The position numbers and the translations under genes are program-made. This document shows, piece by piece, positions 42,155 through 50,579 of a stretch of DNA of 64,000 nucleotides. This DNA is from Cryobacterium adonitolivorans (lineage in GTDB: Bacteria > Actinomycetota > Actinomycetes > Actinomycetales > Microbacteriaceae), in contig NZ_SOFL01000025.1 of the NCBI RefSeq assembly GCF_004402695.1, positions 1 through 64,000 of the forward strand. The letters are read 5' to 3'. How positions within the stretch are numbered: the first letter of the stretch is position 1; each line of letters starts with the position of its first letter. Under the pieces are notes generated by a model. That model made no database searches, had not been told where the DNA came from, and was given only the letters and a program-made list of their open reading frames with translations.

Positions 42155-43116
42155 GTACTATTCTTTGGCCGCTGAAATGGGCCGTTGAGCTTCTGCTCGT
42201 CGCCTTCCACTGGTTGTTCTCCAACCTGGGGATGGGCTACAACGACGGCCTCACCTGGGTGCTCTCCATTGTCGGCCTCGTCCTCGTGGTGCGAGCGGCC
42301 CTGATTCCCATCTTCGTTCGGCAGATCAAGAGCCAGCGCAAGATGCTCGAGGTGGCACCGCAGCTCAAGAAGATCCAGGACAAGTACAAGGGCAAGAAGG
42401 ACCAGTTCTCCCGCGAGGCCATGTCCCGCGAGACCATGGAGCTGTACAAGCGCACAGGGACCAACCCGCTCGCCTCGTGCCTGCCCCTACTCCTGCAGAT
42501 GCCGATTTTCTTCGCCCTCTTCTCGGTGCTCAATGACGCCCAACGCTCCAACGCCGGCGTCGGCCCACTCAACCAGGCCCTGGCGACAAGCTTCGGAAAC
42601 GCCAACCTGTTCGGCGTCGCGCCCCTGCACGACACGTTCGCGCAGCAGTGGGCGCTGTGGACCTCTGGAGCGGACTTCAACCTCTCCGTCATGATCATCG
42701 CGGCCACCATGGTCATCCTGATGACCGCGTCGCAGTTCATCACCCAACTTCAGATCGTTTCCAAGAACATGTCGCCGGAGACCAAGGCCAGCCCCATGTT
42801 CCGTCAGCAGAAGATCATGTTGTACCTGCTGCCGCTGGTCTTCGCCTTCTCAGGTGTGGCTTTCCCGCTCGGCGTCATGTTCTACTGGCTCACCTCGAAC
42901 ATCTGGACCATGGCCCAGCAGTTCCTCGTCATCCGCAACATGCCCACACCGGGCAGTGAGGCCGCCAAGGCCCGCGAAGAGCGCCTCGCACGTAAGGGCA
43001 AGCTCATCGCAACCGACGGCGACATCATCATTGTCGACGAGCCCAAGAAGCCGGCCCAGCGCCAGCAGCCCGTTGGCAAGAACCGTGCCAAGAAGCAGAC
43101 CGGCCCCAAGAAGTAA
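42142..43116 (+). CDS. yidC: membrane protein insertase YidC
   Basis: A 324-residue insertase of the YidC/Oxa1/Alb3 family without the large periplasmic domain of Gram-negatives. The conserved core has about five membrane segments: first helix near 10-30, the cytoplasmic hairpin rich in Lys (APQLKKIQDKYKGKKDQFSR), CLPLLLQMPIFFALFSVL and PLGVMFYWLTSNIWTMAQQ. The C-terminal tail is Lys-rich (KKPAQRQQPVGKNRAKKQTG) and should bind ribosomes. ATG 42142 overlaps yidD by 13 bases. Confidence 0.96.
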   Translation: MDLIGTILWPLKWAVELLLVAFHWLFSNLGMGYNDGLTWVLSIVGLVLVVRAALIPIFVRQIKSQRKMLEVAPQLKKIQDKYKGKKDQFSREAMSRETMELYKRTGTNPLASCLPLLLQMPIFFALFSVLNDAQRSNAGVGPLNQALATSFGNANLFGVAPLHDTFAQQWALWTSGADFNLSVMIIAATMVILMTASQFITQLQIVSKNMSPETKASPMFRQQKIMLYLLPLVFAFSGVAFPLGVMFYWLTSNIWTMAQQFLVIRNMPTPGSEAAKAREERLARKGKLIATDGDIIIVDEPKKPAQRQQPVGKNRAKKQTGPKK

Positions 43117-43121
43117 GAGGG

Positions 43122-43646
43122 ATGGACAACGTGACTGAGAACACCGACGTGATCAATGCGGATGCCGCGTCCGACGCCGCGCCGACCATCGGCCAGCTGG
43201 AGCAGGAAGGCGACATCGCAGCGGACTACATCGAGGAGTTCCTCGACATCTGCGACCTGGACGGCGACATCGACATCGATGCCCGCAACGGACGCGCCTA
43301 CCTGTCGGTGAACTCGGTCGACGCTCACAACCTGCGCCTGTTGTCCAAGCCCGACACCGTGAACGCCCTGCAGGAGCTCACCCGACTGGCCGTGCAGAAC
43401 AAGACCGGGTCGTTCTCCAGGTTGATCCTCGACATCGGGGGCTCCCGCGAGGCCCGGCAGGCCGAGCTGACCGACCTGGTCGGGCATGCCATCGAGCGCA
43501 TCGAAGGCGGCGCAACGGAGGCTTCCCTCCCCCCGATGTCGTCCTACGAGCGCAAGCTCGTGCACGACATCGTCTCGGAGCGCGGATACGTATCCGAGTC
43601 CCTGGGCGAAGGCCGTGACCGTCACACCGTCATCACCGCAGCGTAG
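43122..43646 (+). CDS. jag: KH/R3H RNA-binding protein Jag (KhpB)
   Basis: A 174-residue cytoplasmic RNA-binding protein. A KH-like domain lies at about 30-100 (DGDIDIDARNGRAYLSVNS) and an R3H domain at the C-terminus (about 110-174, SYERKLVHDIVSERGYVSES). No Jag-N domain is apparent, as in other actinobacteria. It is five bases downstream of yidC and likely coexpressed. KhpB relatives bind small RNAs and affect cell division in firmicutes; that role here is inference. Confidence 0.92.
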   Translation: MDNVTENTDVINADAASDAAPTIGQLEQEGDIAADYIEEFLDICDLDGDIDIDARNGRAYLSVNSVDAHNLRLLSKPDTVNALQELTRLAVQNKTGSFSRLILDIGGSREARQAELTDLVGHAIERIEGGATEASLPPMSSYERKLVHDIVSERGYVSESLGEGRDRHTVITAA

Positions 43647-43657
43647 CCACGCCGAGT

Positions 43658-44287
43658 ATGACTGAAACCCTCGAGGCGGAGCCCGCCGTCGCCGCCGGAC
43701 TCTTCGGTGACCGCAGCGAGGTCGCCCGGGAGTTCACCAGGCACCTCGCCGAGCAGGGCGAAGAGCTCGGCCTGATCGGCCCGCTCGAGCTTCCCAGGTT
43801 GTGGAGCCGGCACATCCTGAACTGCGTCGTGGTTGCTCCACTCCTGAAGCCCGGCCTGGTCGGTGACGTAGGATCGGGTGCCGGTCTGCCCGGTCTGGTC
43901 CTCGCCATTGCGCGGCCCGATGTGTCCTTCGTGCTCATTGAGCCAATGGAGCGCAGAGTGGCCTGGCTGACCGGCCAGATTGAGGCGCTCGGCCTCGCCA
44001 ATGCGCGTGTGCTGCGCGCCCGCGCCGAAGACATCCGCCTGGACACCCCACTGGATCAGGTCACCGCACGGGCGGTCAGCGCCTTCAAGACCCTTATTCC
44101 CCTCACGGCGCCGCTGCTGCGTTCCGGTGGCGAGCTCGTGCTGATGAAGGGTGCGGGCGCCGCGGGGGAGATCGCGAACGCGGCCAAGCCGATCGCGCGG
44201 TTCCACCTGCGCGATGTGGAGGTAATCACCCTCGGTGAGGGTGTGCTGGAGGACGTCACTCGGGTCATTAAGGCTACAGTGGACTAG
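43658..44287 (+). CDS. rsmG: 16S rRNA (guanine-527-N7) methyltransferase
   Basis: A 209-residue SAM-dependent methyltransferase. It has LWSRHILNCVVVAPLL, the SAM loop VGDVGSGAGLPGLVLAI, and VLIEPMERRVAWLTGQI and VTARAVSAFKTLIPLTAPLL. It modifies G527 of 16S rRNA; loss confers low-level streptomycin resistance in other bacteria (family knowledge). ATG 43658 is 11 bases after jag, the usual order before parA. Confidence 0.96.
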   Translation: MTETLEAEPAVAAGLFGDRSEVAREFTRHLAEQGEELGLIGPLELPRLWSRHILNCVVVAPLLKPGLVGDVGSGAGLPGLVLAIARPDVSFVLIEPMERRVAWLTGQIEALGLANARVLRARAEDIRLDTPLDQVTARAVSAFKTLIPLTAPLLRSGGELVLMKGAGAAGEIANAAKPIARFHLRDVEVITLGEGVLEDVTRVIKATVD

Positions 44288-44366
44288 TCCCCGGCAACGT
44301 CCGCGCAGTATGGGCGTACAGCACCGGGGCCCCCTTTCGGGTGGCTCATCAACCGTCGAACGCAAA

Positions 44367-44382
44367 GGTTTCACGTGAAACA
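44367..44382 (+). promoter_or_regulatory. parS: parS site 1, at the parA start codon
   Basis: The 14-bp core GTTTCACGTGAAAC lies at 44368-44381, centred between 44374 and 44375. The parA GTG start (44375-44377) is the middle of the palindrome, and the ribosome binding site AAAGG (44364-44368) abuts its left edge, so ParB binding should affect parA expression. Confidence 0.95.
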
Positions 44383-45313
44383 TCCCGGCGAAGACCAGCA
44401 GACCGGCACTCCCGGCTCCGGCGTCGACAACAGCACCCCCTTGGCGCGGGAGATCTCGGATCTGACCCGCCGCCGCCAGGTGATCGCCGCCGAACGGTTG
44501 CCGAAGCCCGAGAGCACGCGGGTGATCACCATTTCCAACCAGAAGGGTGGGGTGGGCAAGACCACCACGGCCGTCAACCTGGCTGCGGCGTTGGCCCGCC
44601 AGGGCGCCCGTGTGCTAGTGATCGACCTGGACCCGCAGGGCAACGCCTCCACCGCACTGGGTGTGGAGCACCGCGCCGAAACTTCGAGCGTCTATGACGT
44701 CATCATCAACGACCTGCCGATGGTGGACGTGGTTCAGAAGAGCCCGGAGTTCGGCGCCCTGTACTGTGTGCCGGCGACCATCCACCTGGCCGGCGCGGAG
44801 ATCGAGCTGGTCTCGCTGGTGGCTCGCGAACAGCGGCTGCGCCGGGCCCTCGACCTGCACATCAAGGAGATGGCCGACCCGTACGACTACGTCTTCATCG
44901 ACTGTCCGCCGTCGCTCGGACTCCTCACGATCAACGCGTTCGTTGCCGCCCGGGAGGTGCTCATTCCGATCCAGTGCGAGTACTACGCCTTGGAGGGTCT
45001 GAGTCAGCTGCTGAAGAACATCGAGCTGATCGAGAAGCACCTCAACCCGCAGCTCATCGTCTCGACGATTTTGCTCACGATGTACGACAGCCGCACGAAC
45101 CTCGCGAACCAGGTGGCGCAGGATGTGCGCGATCATTTTCCGAAACAGGTCCTGGATACGCTGATCCCGCGCTCTGTGAGGGTGTCTGAGGCGCCCAGCT
45201 ACGGTCAGAGCGTCATCAGCTACGACCTCAACTCGGCAGGATCCCTCTCGTACCTCGAAGCAGCAGCAGAAATCGCCCGTCGGGGCGTGCCACGAACAGG
45301 AGATGCGCAGTAA
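44375..45313 (+). CDS. parA: chromosome-partitioning ATPase ParA
   Basis: A 312-residue Walker-type ATPase that moves ParB-parS complexes. Deviant Walker A is NQKGGVGKTTTAVNLAAALA (about 52-70), Walker B YDYVFIDCPPSLG, and the C-terminal DNA-contact region includes TLIPRSVRVSEAPSYGQSV. The N-terminal 45 residues are variable and polar, as in other Soj/ParA proteins. The only credible start is GTG 44375, inside parS site 1. The TAA stop shares one base with the parB ATG (TAATG), so translation is coupled. Confidence 0.97.
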   Translation: MKHPGEDQQTGTPGSGVDNSTPLAREISDLTRRRQVIAAERLPKPESTRVITISNQKGGVGKTTTAVNLAAALARQGARVLVIDLDPQGNASTALGVEHRAETSSVYDVIINDLPMVDVVQKSPEFGALYCVPATIHLAGAEIELVSLVAREQRLRRALDLHIKEMADPYDYVFIDCPPSLGLLTINAFVAAREVLIPIQCEYYALEGLSQLLKNIELIEKHLNPQLIVSTILLTMYDSRTNLANQVAQDVRDHFPKQVLDTLIPRSVRVSEAPSYGQSVISYDLNSAGSLSYLEAAAEIARRGVPRTGDAQ

Positions 45314-46353
45314 TGGCGAAACGTACAGGGCTCGGCCGCGGTATCGGTTCCTTGATTCCGGTGCAGGACAACCCCTCACAGGCCCGGCCGGTCGACGTCT
45401 TCTTTCCGTACAACGAGGTTCCGCACGCCGAGGGCACTGCCGGCGCGTCGCCGGTAGCAGGGTCCGTGCCGACCGGTTCGGCCGACACCACTGTAATCTC
45501 GCCGATTGATCCGTCTGACGACGGCTCGGTTGAGCTGCTTCCGGTTCCCGGTGCCCGCCTCGCGCACCTGGACCCGGCCGACATCGTGCCCAACGCCGCT
45601 CAGCCGCGTAGCGTGTTCGATGAGGACGACCTGGCCGAGCTTGTGCACAGCATCCGCGAAGTCGGTGTTCTGCAGCCCATCGTGGTGCGTCCGCTGCTCG
45701 AGCAGCCGGGCAAGTATGAACTCGTCATGGGGGAGCGGCGCCTGCGCGCCACCAAGGAAGTCGGCCTCGATAGCATTCCGGCGATCGTGCGGGATACCGC
45801 TGACATCGACATGCTCCGCGACGCGTTGCTGGAGAACCTGCACCGCGCGCAGCTGAACCCCCTCGAAGAGGCGTCTGCCTACCAGCAGCTCCTTTCTGAC
45901 TTCGGCATCACGCAGGAGCAGCTGGCAAGCCGGATCGGCCGGTCGCGCCCGCAGATCACCAACACCCTGCGCTTGTTGAAACTACCCGATGCCGTGCAGC
46001 TTCGTGTGGCTGTCGGCGTGCTGTCGGCGGGTCACGCTCGGGCTGTGCTGTCGGTGGGGGAGCCGGAAGGCATGCTGCGCCTGGCGGATAAGATCGTCAA
46101 CGAGGACCTGTCGGTGCGTGCCGCCGAGGCGGCCGCGGCCGCCGGCCCTAAGCCTGTCGTCGTGAAGCCCGCTCCCGGCAAGCGCCAGGGACACCTCAAT
46201 GAGATTGCCGAACACCTCGGAGACCGCCTGGATACCCGGGTGAAGATCAATCTCGGTGCACGAAAAGGCCAGATCACGGTTGATTTCGCGACTATCGGCG
46301 ATCTAAACCGCATCTTGGGTGTTCTCGGAGAACCCGGCTTTGGAGCCAGCTGA
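45313..46353 (+). CDS. parB: chromosome-partitioning protein ParB
   Basis: A 346-residue ParB CTPase and parS-binding protein. The N-terminal part (about 1-80) is variable and includes RTGLGRGIGSLIPVQ, the ParA-stimulating segment. The ParB/Srx domain (about 85-190) has ADIVPNAAQPRSVFDEDDLAE and GERRLRA for CTP binding. The helix-turn-helix (about 200-240, SRIGRSRPQITNTLRLLKL) binds parS, and the C-terminal dimerisation domain follows. Six of the seven parS sites lie directly downstream of this gene. Confidence 0.97.
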   Translation: MAKRTGLGRGIGSLIPVQDNPSQARPVDVFFPYNEVPHAEGTAGASPVAGSVPTGSADTTVISPIDPSDDGSVELLPVPGARLAHLDPADIVPNAAQPRSVFDEDDLAELVHSIREVGVLQPIVVRPLLEQPGKYELVMGERRLRATKEVGLDSIPAIVRDTADIDMLRDALLENLHRAQLNPLEEASAYQQLLSDFGITQEQLASRIGRSRPQITNTLRLLKLPDAVQLRVAVGVLSAGHARAVLSVGEPEGMLRLADKIVNEDLSVRAAEAAAAAGPKPVVVKPAPGKRQGHLNEIAEHLGDRLDTRVKINLGARKGQITVDFATIGDLNRILGVLGEPGFGAS

Positions 46354-46360
46354 CACCGAG

Positions 46361-46376
46361 TGTTTCACGTGAAACA
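46361..46376 (+). promoter_or_regulatory. parS: parS site 2
   Basis: A perfect 16-bp palindrome TGTTTCACGTGAAACA, eight bases after the parB stop codon. This is the only site in the window matching all 16 consensus bases. Confidence 0.97.
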
Positions 46377-46708
46377 TTCGGCGTGCGCGCACCGCATCCG
46401 GCGTCACAACGAGCTCGCCCAGCGCCGCAAGTGCGGTGTCCAGCCCGTTGATTAGGCCTGTCGAAGTTTGATCATGTGGTTGCGCTGACGCCGTGCAGTC
46501 TGACCCGCTGCGTTGATCGAGCGTGCCGAAATGAGTTCACGTGGTCTCGATAAGCTCAACCAGCGATGCGGTGGGGTTGACGCCTCTGCGGTCTGACTCG
46601 CACCGCTGATTGCGTCTGTCTAAATCAGGGTTGCTAGATTTCGAAGAGCTCGGACACGGGCGAGGAGGTCGAAGTGCGGGGAGGGCCCGCGGCTTCGCTC
46701 CGGGTCGT

Positions 46709-46724
46709 GGTTTCACGTGAAACC
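46709..46724 (+). promoter_or_regulatory. parS: parS site 3
   Basis: The 14-bp core GTTTCACGTGAAAC is intact (46710-46723) and the outer base pair is G/C. Confidence 0.93.
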
Positions 46725-47076
46725 TTCTACGTCTGAACGCTTGGGCATGGAACTACCATCTGGTGACTTTGGATGTCGCGAGCAGGTCGCCAGGACTCTG
46801 ACCCGGCACGTTGATTGAGCTTGTCGAAATCAAGCCCAACTGTTCTCGATGAGCTCGCCCGAGCGACGAGGGAGACTCTCAATGACGGCAAATCAAGCCG
46901 GAGCTGGCCCGATTATGGGCGTTTATGGCGGTCCGCATCGTGCGCAGCGCTGCTGGCTAGCGGTGGAGCGGCCGCACGATGGCGCTCAGCATCAATTTTT
47001 GACGCGAAATACGGGCCAAAACGTCCGATTCGGAGGCCCTGCGCAAGTAACTCTGAATCTCGGCCCGTGAAGAACA

Positions 47077-47092
47077 TGTTTCACGTGAAACG
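47077..47092 (+). promoter_or_regulatory. parS: parS site 4
   Basis: TGTTTCACGTGAAACG; the 16th base departs from consensus. It lies in the first full repeat unit of about 428 bp. Confidence 0.95.
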
Positions 47093-47504
47093 TCTTGCCC
47101 GGAGATACGTTTCTGCACGAGGTCTCCACGAGCTCCACAAACGACGTGGTGGCACGGCTGCACCGTGGCTTCGTGTGTGAGCAATCCTGGCCACGGAACT
47201 ACCATCCGGTGACTTTGCCTTTTGAGAGCCCCTGCTCGTTGATTGAGCTTGTCGTAATCGAGCCCTAGGACTCTCCCTGAGCTCGCCCCAACGACGAGAG
47301 ACGTCCTCGTCCAAGGCAAATCGAGCCGGAACCGGCACGATTACGGGCGTTTGTGACCTTCTGGGTCGCCCGCAGCGCCGCCGTCGAGCGGGGGAGCGGC
47401 CGCACGATGGCGCTCAAGGTCGGGAATTTGCACGAAATGGGGACAGGACTACCCCATCTGCAATCCCTGTTCAAGAAATTCTGAGCTTCAGCGCGTTAGA
47501 GCAA

Positions 47505-47520
47505 TGTTTCACGTGAAACG
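47505..47520 (+). promoter_or_regulatory. parS: parS site 5
   Basis: TGTTTCACGTGAAACG, in the same position of the second repeat unit and 428 bp from site 4. Confidence 0.95.
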
Positions 47521-47733
47521 TCTGGTGCGCAAATGCGTCGCTGCTCGGGACTGGACAAGGTTGACCAACGGCGAGTCGGCGACTGCCGCACGTCGCTTCG
47601 TGTGCTTCGCTGATTAAGCTTGTCAAAATCAGGTCGACGGCACTCGACAAGCTCGACCAACGACGCGCTGGCGAAGCGCCAATCGTTCCGTCGTAGAGCG
47701 GGGGAGTGGCCGCACGATGGCGCGTGGGATGGA

Positions 47734-47749
47734 TGTTTCACGTGAAACG
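47734..47749 (+). promoter_or_regulatory. parS: parS site 6
   Basis: TGTTTCACGTGAAACG, in the shortened third repeat unit and 229 bp from site 5. Confidence 0.95.
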
Positions 47750-47765
47750 CCCGCAAGACCGCGTC

Positions 47766-47781
47766 ATGTTTCACGTGAAAC
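47766..47781 (+). promoter_or_regulatory. parS: parS site 7
   Basis: TGTTTCACGTGAAACG, 32 bp (about three helical turns) from site 6 and ending eight bases before the 3' end of ddl. Confidence 0.95.
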
Positions 47782-47788
47782 GTGACGG

Positions 47789-48748
47789 CTACTGAAGGCT
47801 TGTCGAGGCCGCTCGGGCCAGAGCGGCGTATACCGTTGCGAGTGACTCGCCGGAGGCCTCGATGGATTGCGGGGCGAGCGAGGTCTCGGTGAGCCCGGGC
47901 AGCACGTTCGCCTCGAGGAACCAGGCGACGCCTTCCGCGTCAACCATCAGGTCGATGCGGGAGAGCTGAGCCAGCCCGAGCAGGCTGTGGATCGCGACGG
48001 CGGTTTCTGCCACCCGCTGGGCCACGTCCGGCGCGATGCGGGCGGGAGTGAAGAACAGAGTTTCGCCGGCGTTGTAGCGTGCTTCGAAGCTGAAAACGCC
48101 ACTCACGGGCACGATCTCCACGGCGGGAAGGGCAATAGGACCCGCGCCGGTGTTGATGACCGTGACAGCGAGTTCGGTTCCTTCGATCTTCGTTTCGACG
48201 AGAGCGGTTTCGTCGTAGGTGTAGGCATCGACCATTGCGCGGGGGAGTCCCGCGGCGGTGTCCACGATGGTGACGCCCTGGGCAGAACCACCCTGGGCGG
48301 GCTTGACGACCAGGGGTGTGCCGAGGGCTGTCACGAGGTGGTCGAGAACGCTCGCGGCACCGAGGTCGCGGAATGTCTCACGCGACAGGGCGATCCAGGC
48401 CGGGGTGGCGTATCCCGCACGACGCACTAGTTCCTTGGCGGTGGGCTTGGACCAGGCTAGCCCCGCAGCGGTGCCTCGCGGGCCTACGTGTGGGATCCCG
48501 GTGGTCTCGAGTAGGGAGAGCAGGGCGCCGTCCTCGCCGGTCGCCCCGTGCAAAACGGGCCAAATGACGTCGGGCTTGCGAGTCGCCAGTTCGGTGAGGA
48601 GCCCCGCCTGCGGGTCGAGCACGGTCACGGTGTGACCGAGACGGGTCAACTCGTCAGCCACGCGACGTCCACTGCGCATGGAGACGTCTCGCTCGTGCGA
48701 GATTCCACCCGCGAGCACCACAATGTCAAGAAACTCTGATTCGCTCAT
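47789..48748 (-). CDS. ddl: D-alanine--D-alanine ligase family protein
   Basis: A 319-residue ATP-grasp ligase. The N-terminal domain has VVLAGGISHERDVSMRSGR and WPVLHGATGEDG, with the Glu for D-Ala binding. Central ATP-grasp stretches include TPLVVKPAQGGSAQGV, and the C-terminal metal site is SRIDLMVDAEGVAWFLEANVLPG. The protein would join D-alanine for peptidoglycan or, as in other copies near the origin, a related D-amino acid or dipeptide. It is shorter than typical 360-residue Ddl, and a second Ddl gene elsewhere would be expected to be the housekeeping copy. Its downstream end nearly touches parS site 7. Confidence 0.85.
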   Translation of the reverse strand: MSESEFLDIVVLAGGISHERDVSMRSGRRVADELTRLGHTVTVLDPQAGLLTELATRKPDVIWPVLHGATGEDGALLSLLETTGIPHVGPRGTAAGLAWSKPTAKELVRRAGYATPAWIALSRETFRDLGAASVLDHLVTALGTPLVVKPAQGGSAQGVTIVDTAAGLPRAMVDAYTYDETALVETKIEGTELAVTVINTGAGPIALPAVEIVPVSGVFSFEARYNAGETLFFTPARIAPDVAQRVAETAVAIHSLLGLAQLSRIDLMVDAEGVAWFLEANVLPGLTETSLAPQSIEASGESLATVYAALARAASTSLQ

Positions 48749-48791
48749 GATCTGGGGTTTTCCTTAGCTCGAGCCGGAGTGAAACGCTGGG

Positions 48792-50111
48792 TTAGTTGAT
48801 GTCGGGCGGCGGAGCACCAAAGCGGCGGCCGTCGTGGGCGGGAAACAGCGAGCCGGTCCCGGCGAAGGTGTCGAGCAGCTCCAGCTCGTCACGGATGACG
48901 GTGGCTAGGCGACGGATACCCAGACGGATGTGTTCCGGTGTGGGGTAGCAGAACGAGAGCCGCATGTTCTGGCGACCCTGACCGTCCGCGAAGAACGCGG
49001 TGCCGGGGGTGTACGCCACGAGCTCCTTGACCGCGCGAGGCAGCATGGCCTTGGAGTCCAGGGTGTCCGGCAGGCTGAGCCACACATAGAACCCGCCGTT
49101 GGGGTTAGTCCAGGTGAGCTCCGGCAGGTATTCCGTCAGGGCGGAGAGCATGGCGTTCTTGCGTTCCCGATAGACGCCGCGGAAGGTGTTGATCTGCCCC
49201 TTCCAGTCGGCGGTCGACAGATACTCGGAGATTACCAGTTGGCTGAATGAACTGGGGGAGAGCACGGCCGCCTCGTTGGCCAGCACGAGCTTCTCGCGGA
49301 TGGCGTGCGGGGCCAGGGCCCAGCCCACCCGGAAGCCGGGGGCGAGGGTCTTGGAGAAGGTGCCCAGGTAGACCACGCCGTCCCGTTCAATGGATCGCAT
49401 GGCATCCGGTGCCTTCTGGTCGAAGTACAACAGGCCATACGGGTTGTCTTCAAGGACCAGAATCTGGTTCGTTTTGGCGATCTCGAGGATCTCCAGTCGG
49501 CGGGCCCAGCTGAGGGTCACCCCGGCCGGGTTGTGGAAGCTGGGAATCGTGTAGAGGAACTTAATCTTGCGGCCGTCGGCCGCCAGGCGCGCGATGTGTT
49601 CCCGGAGGGCCTCGGGGATCATGCCGTGCTCGTCCATGGGTACGTGGTCGACATCGGCCTGATATGACTTGAAGATGACCATTGCGGTCACGTAGCTGGG
49701 ACCCTCGGCTATGACAACGTCACCCGGGTCCAGGAAGAGCTTGCTGACCAGTTCAAGTGCGTGCTGGGACCCGGTTGTTACCACGACGTCATCGGCGTTT
49801 GCGCGGATGCCTTCCAGTGCCATGACCTCGAGGATCTGCTCTCGGAACAAGGGAACTCCCTGACCAGAGCCATATTGCAGCGCCACGGGACCCTGTTTGC
49901 GCATGACGCTGTCCATCGCGTTGATCACGAGGTCCTGGGGCAGGGCCGCGACGTACGGCATCCCGCCGGCGAGGGAGACGACCTCGGGGCGTGAGGCGAC
50001 GGCGAACAGGGCGCGCACCTCGGAGGCGCGCAGGGCGGCGGCTCGCTCGGCGTAGTGGTGGTACCACGGGTCGAGGTTGTTACCGGCCTGGGAGGTGCCT
50101 ATCGCTGTCAC
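48792..50111 (-). CDS. PLP-dependent aminotransferase, class I/II (LysN/AAD family)
   Basis: A 439-residue fold-type I aminotransferase of the 2-aminoadipate/aromatic group, related to the C-terminal part of MocR regulators but without an HTH domain. The PLP lysine is in YLGTFSKTLAPGFRVGWAL, other markers are VSLAGGMPYVAAL, YTIPSFHNPAGVTLS and LVLEDNPYGLL. Start is GTG 50109-50111 with GGA upstream. The amino acid substrate is unknown. It is transcribed toward ddl with a gap of 43 bases, and a joint role in D- or L-amino acid metabolism is only a guess. Confidence 0.88.
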   Translation of the reverse strand: MTAIGTSQAGNNLDPWYHHYAERAAALRASEVRALFAVASRPEVVSLAGGMPYVAALPQDLVINAMDSVMRKQGPVALQYGSGQGVPLFREQILEVMALEGIRANADDVVVTTGSQHALELVSKLFLDPGDVVIAEGPSYVTAMVIFKSYQADVDHVPMDEHGMIPEALREHIARLAADGRKIKFLYTIPSFHNPAGVTLSWARRLEILEIAKTNQILVLEDNPYGLLYFDQKAPDAMRSIERDGVVYLGTFSKTLAPGFRVGWALAPHAIREKLVLANEAAVLSPSSFSQLVISEYLSTADWKGQINTFRGVYRERKNAMLSALTEYLPELTWTNPNGGFYVWLSLPDTLDSKAMLPRAVKELVAYTPGTAFFADGQGRQNMRLSFCYPTPEHIRLGIRRLATVIRDELELLDTFAGTGSLFPAHDGRRFGAPPPDIN

Positions 50112-50183
50112 GTCATATCCGTTCTGGTGAGGCCTTAATCGTATGGGGTGCGTCGTCTGGTGGCCGCATCCGCCCGAATGTAC

Positions 50184-50218
50184 GAAAACACCCGCCCGGC
50201 GGGTGCCGGGCGGGTGTT
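50184..50218 (-). terminator. terminator after trxA
   Basis: A 14-bp perfect stem AACACCCGCCCGGC / GCCGGGCGGGTGTT with a 4-base loop, starting 27 bases past the trxA stop and followed by TTTTCG on the minus strand. Confidence 0.85.
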
Positions 50219-50245
50219 GGGGTTCCTAGAAGAACCTGCCGGCGG

Positions 50246-50569
50246 CTACTTGAGGTAGTCGGCCAGGTCGGCTTCAAGGACGGGCTTCGGCTTGGCGCCG
50301 ATGACGGTCTTGACGACCTCGCCCTTCTGGAAGACCTTCATCGCGGGGATGGAGGTGATCATGTATTTCGCGGCCAGGGCCGGGTGGTCGTCCACGTTCA
50401 GCTTGACGATGTCGATCTTGTCGGAATTCTCCGCGGCGATCTGATCGAGGATCGGGCTGACGGCACGACACGGACCACACCATTCGGCCCAGAAGTCCAC
50501 CAGGACGGTCTTCTCGTTGTTGATGACTTCCTGGTCGAAGGTGGCGTCGGTGACGGCGCGTGCTGACAT
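50246..50569 (-). CDS. trxA: thioredoxin
   Basis: A 107-residue thioredoxin with the active site VDFWAEWCGPCRAV (redox WCGPC) and the cis-proline in TSIPAMKVF. It is reduced by the TrxB encoded next to it. ATG 50567-50569 follows AAGGAG and lies 10 bases after the trxB stop, so the two are coexpressed. The order trxB-trxA next to murJ and near the origin is conserved in actinobacteria. Confidence 0.97.
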   Translation of the reverse strand: MSARAVTDATFDQEVINNEKTVLVDFWAEWCGPCRAVSPILDQIAAENSDKIDIVKLNVDDHPALAAKYMITSIPAMKVFQKGEVVKTVIGAKPKPVLEADLADYLK

Positions 50570-50579
50570 GTAGTGCTCC

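Larger units (their letters stand above)
46354..47788. repeat. parS-bearing direct-repeat region without genes
   Basis: 1.4 kb between parB and ddl. Two diverged direct repeats of about 428 bp (from about 46748 and 47194, each carrying one parS, at 47077 and 47505) are followed by a shortened third unit (about 47600-47788) with two parS sites, and preceded by a degenerate segment. Each unit has (i) an inverted pair of R2 elements, for example TTGATTGAGCTTGTCGAAAT at 46811 facing a copy near 46844, (ii) GGAGCGGCCGCACGATGGCG (46966, 47395, 47704 with one change) and (iii) parS. Open frames here are fragmentary and lack ribosome binding sites. No gene is supported. Confidence 0.8.

Noticed and set aside
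47018..47034. GTCCGATTCGG within the parS array, matching the core of R1
   Set aside because: The matching stem arm is absent, so no hairpin forms. Eleven bases can match by chance in a biased sequence.
46815..47474. Open frames of 69-121 codons in the parS array on both strands
   Set aside because: Each overlaps the repeat units and R2 elements, lacks a ribosome binding site and differs between repeat copies.
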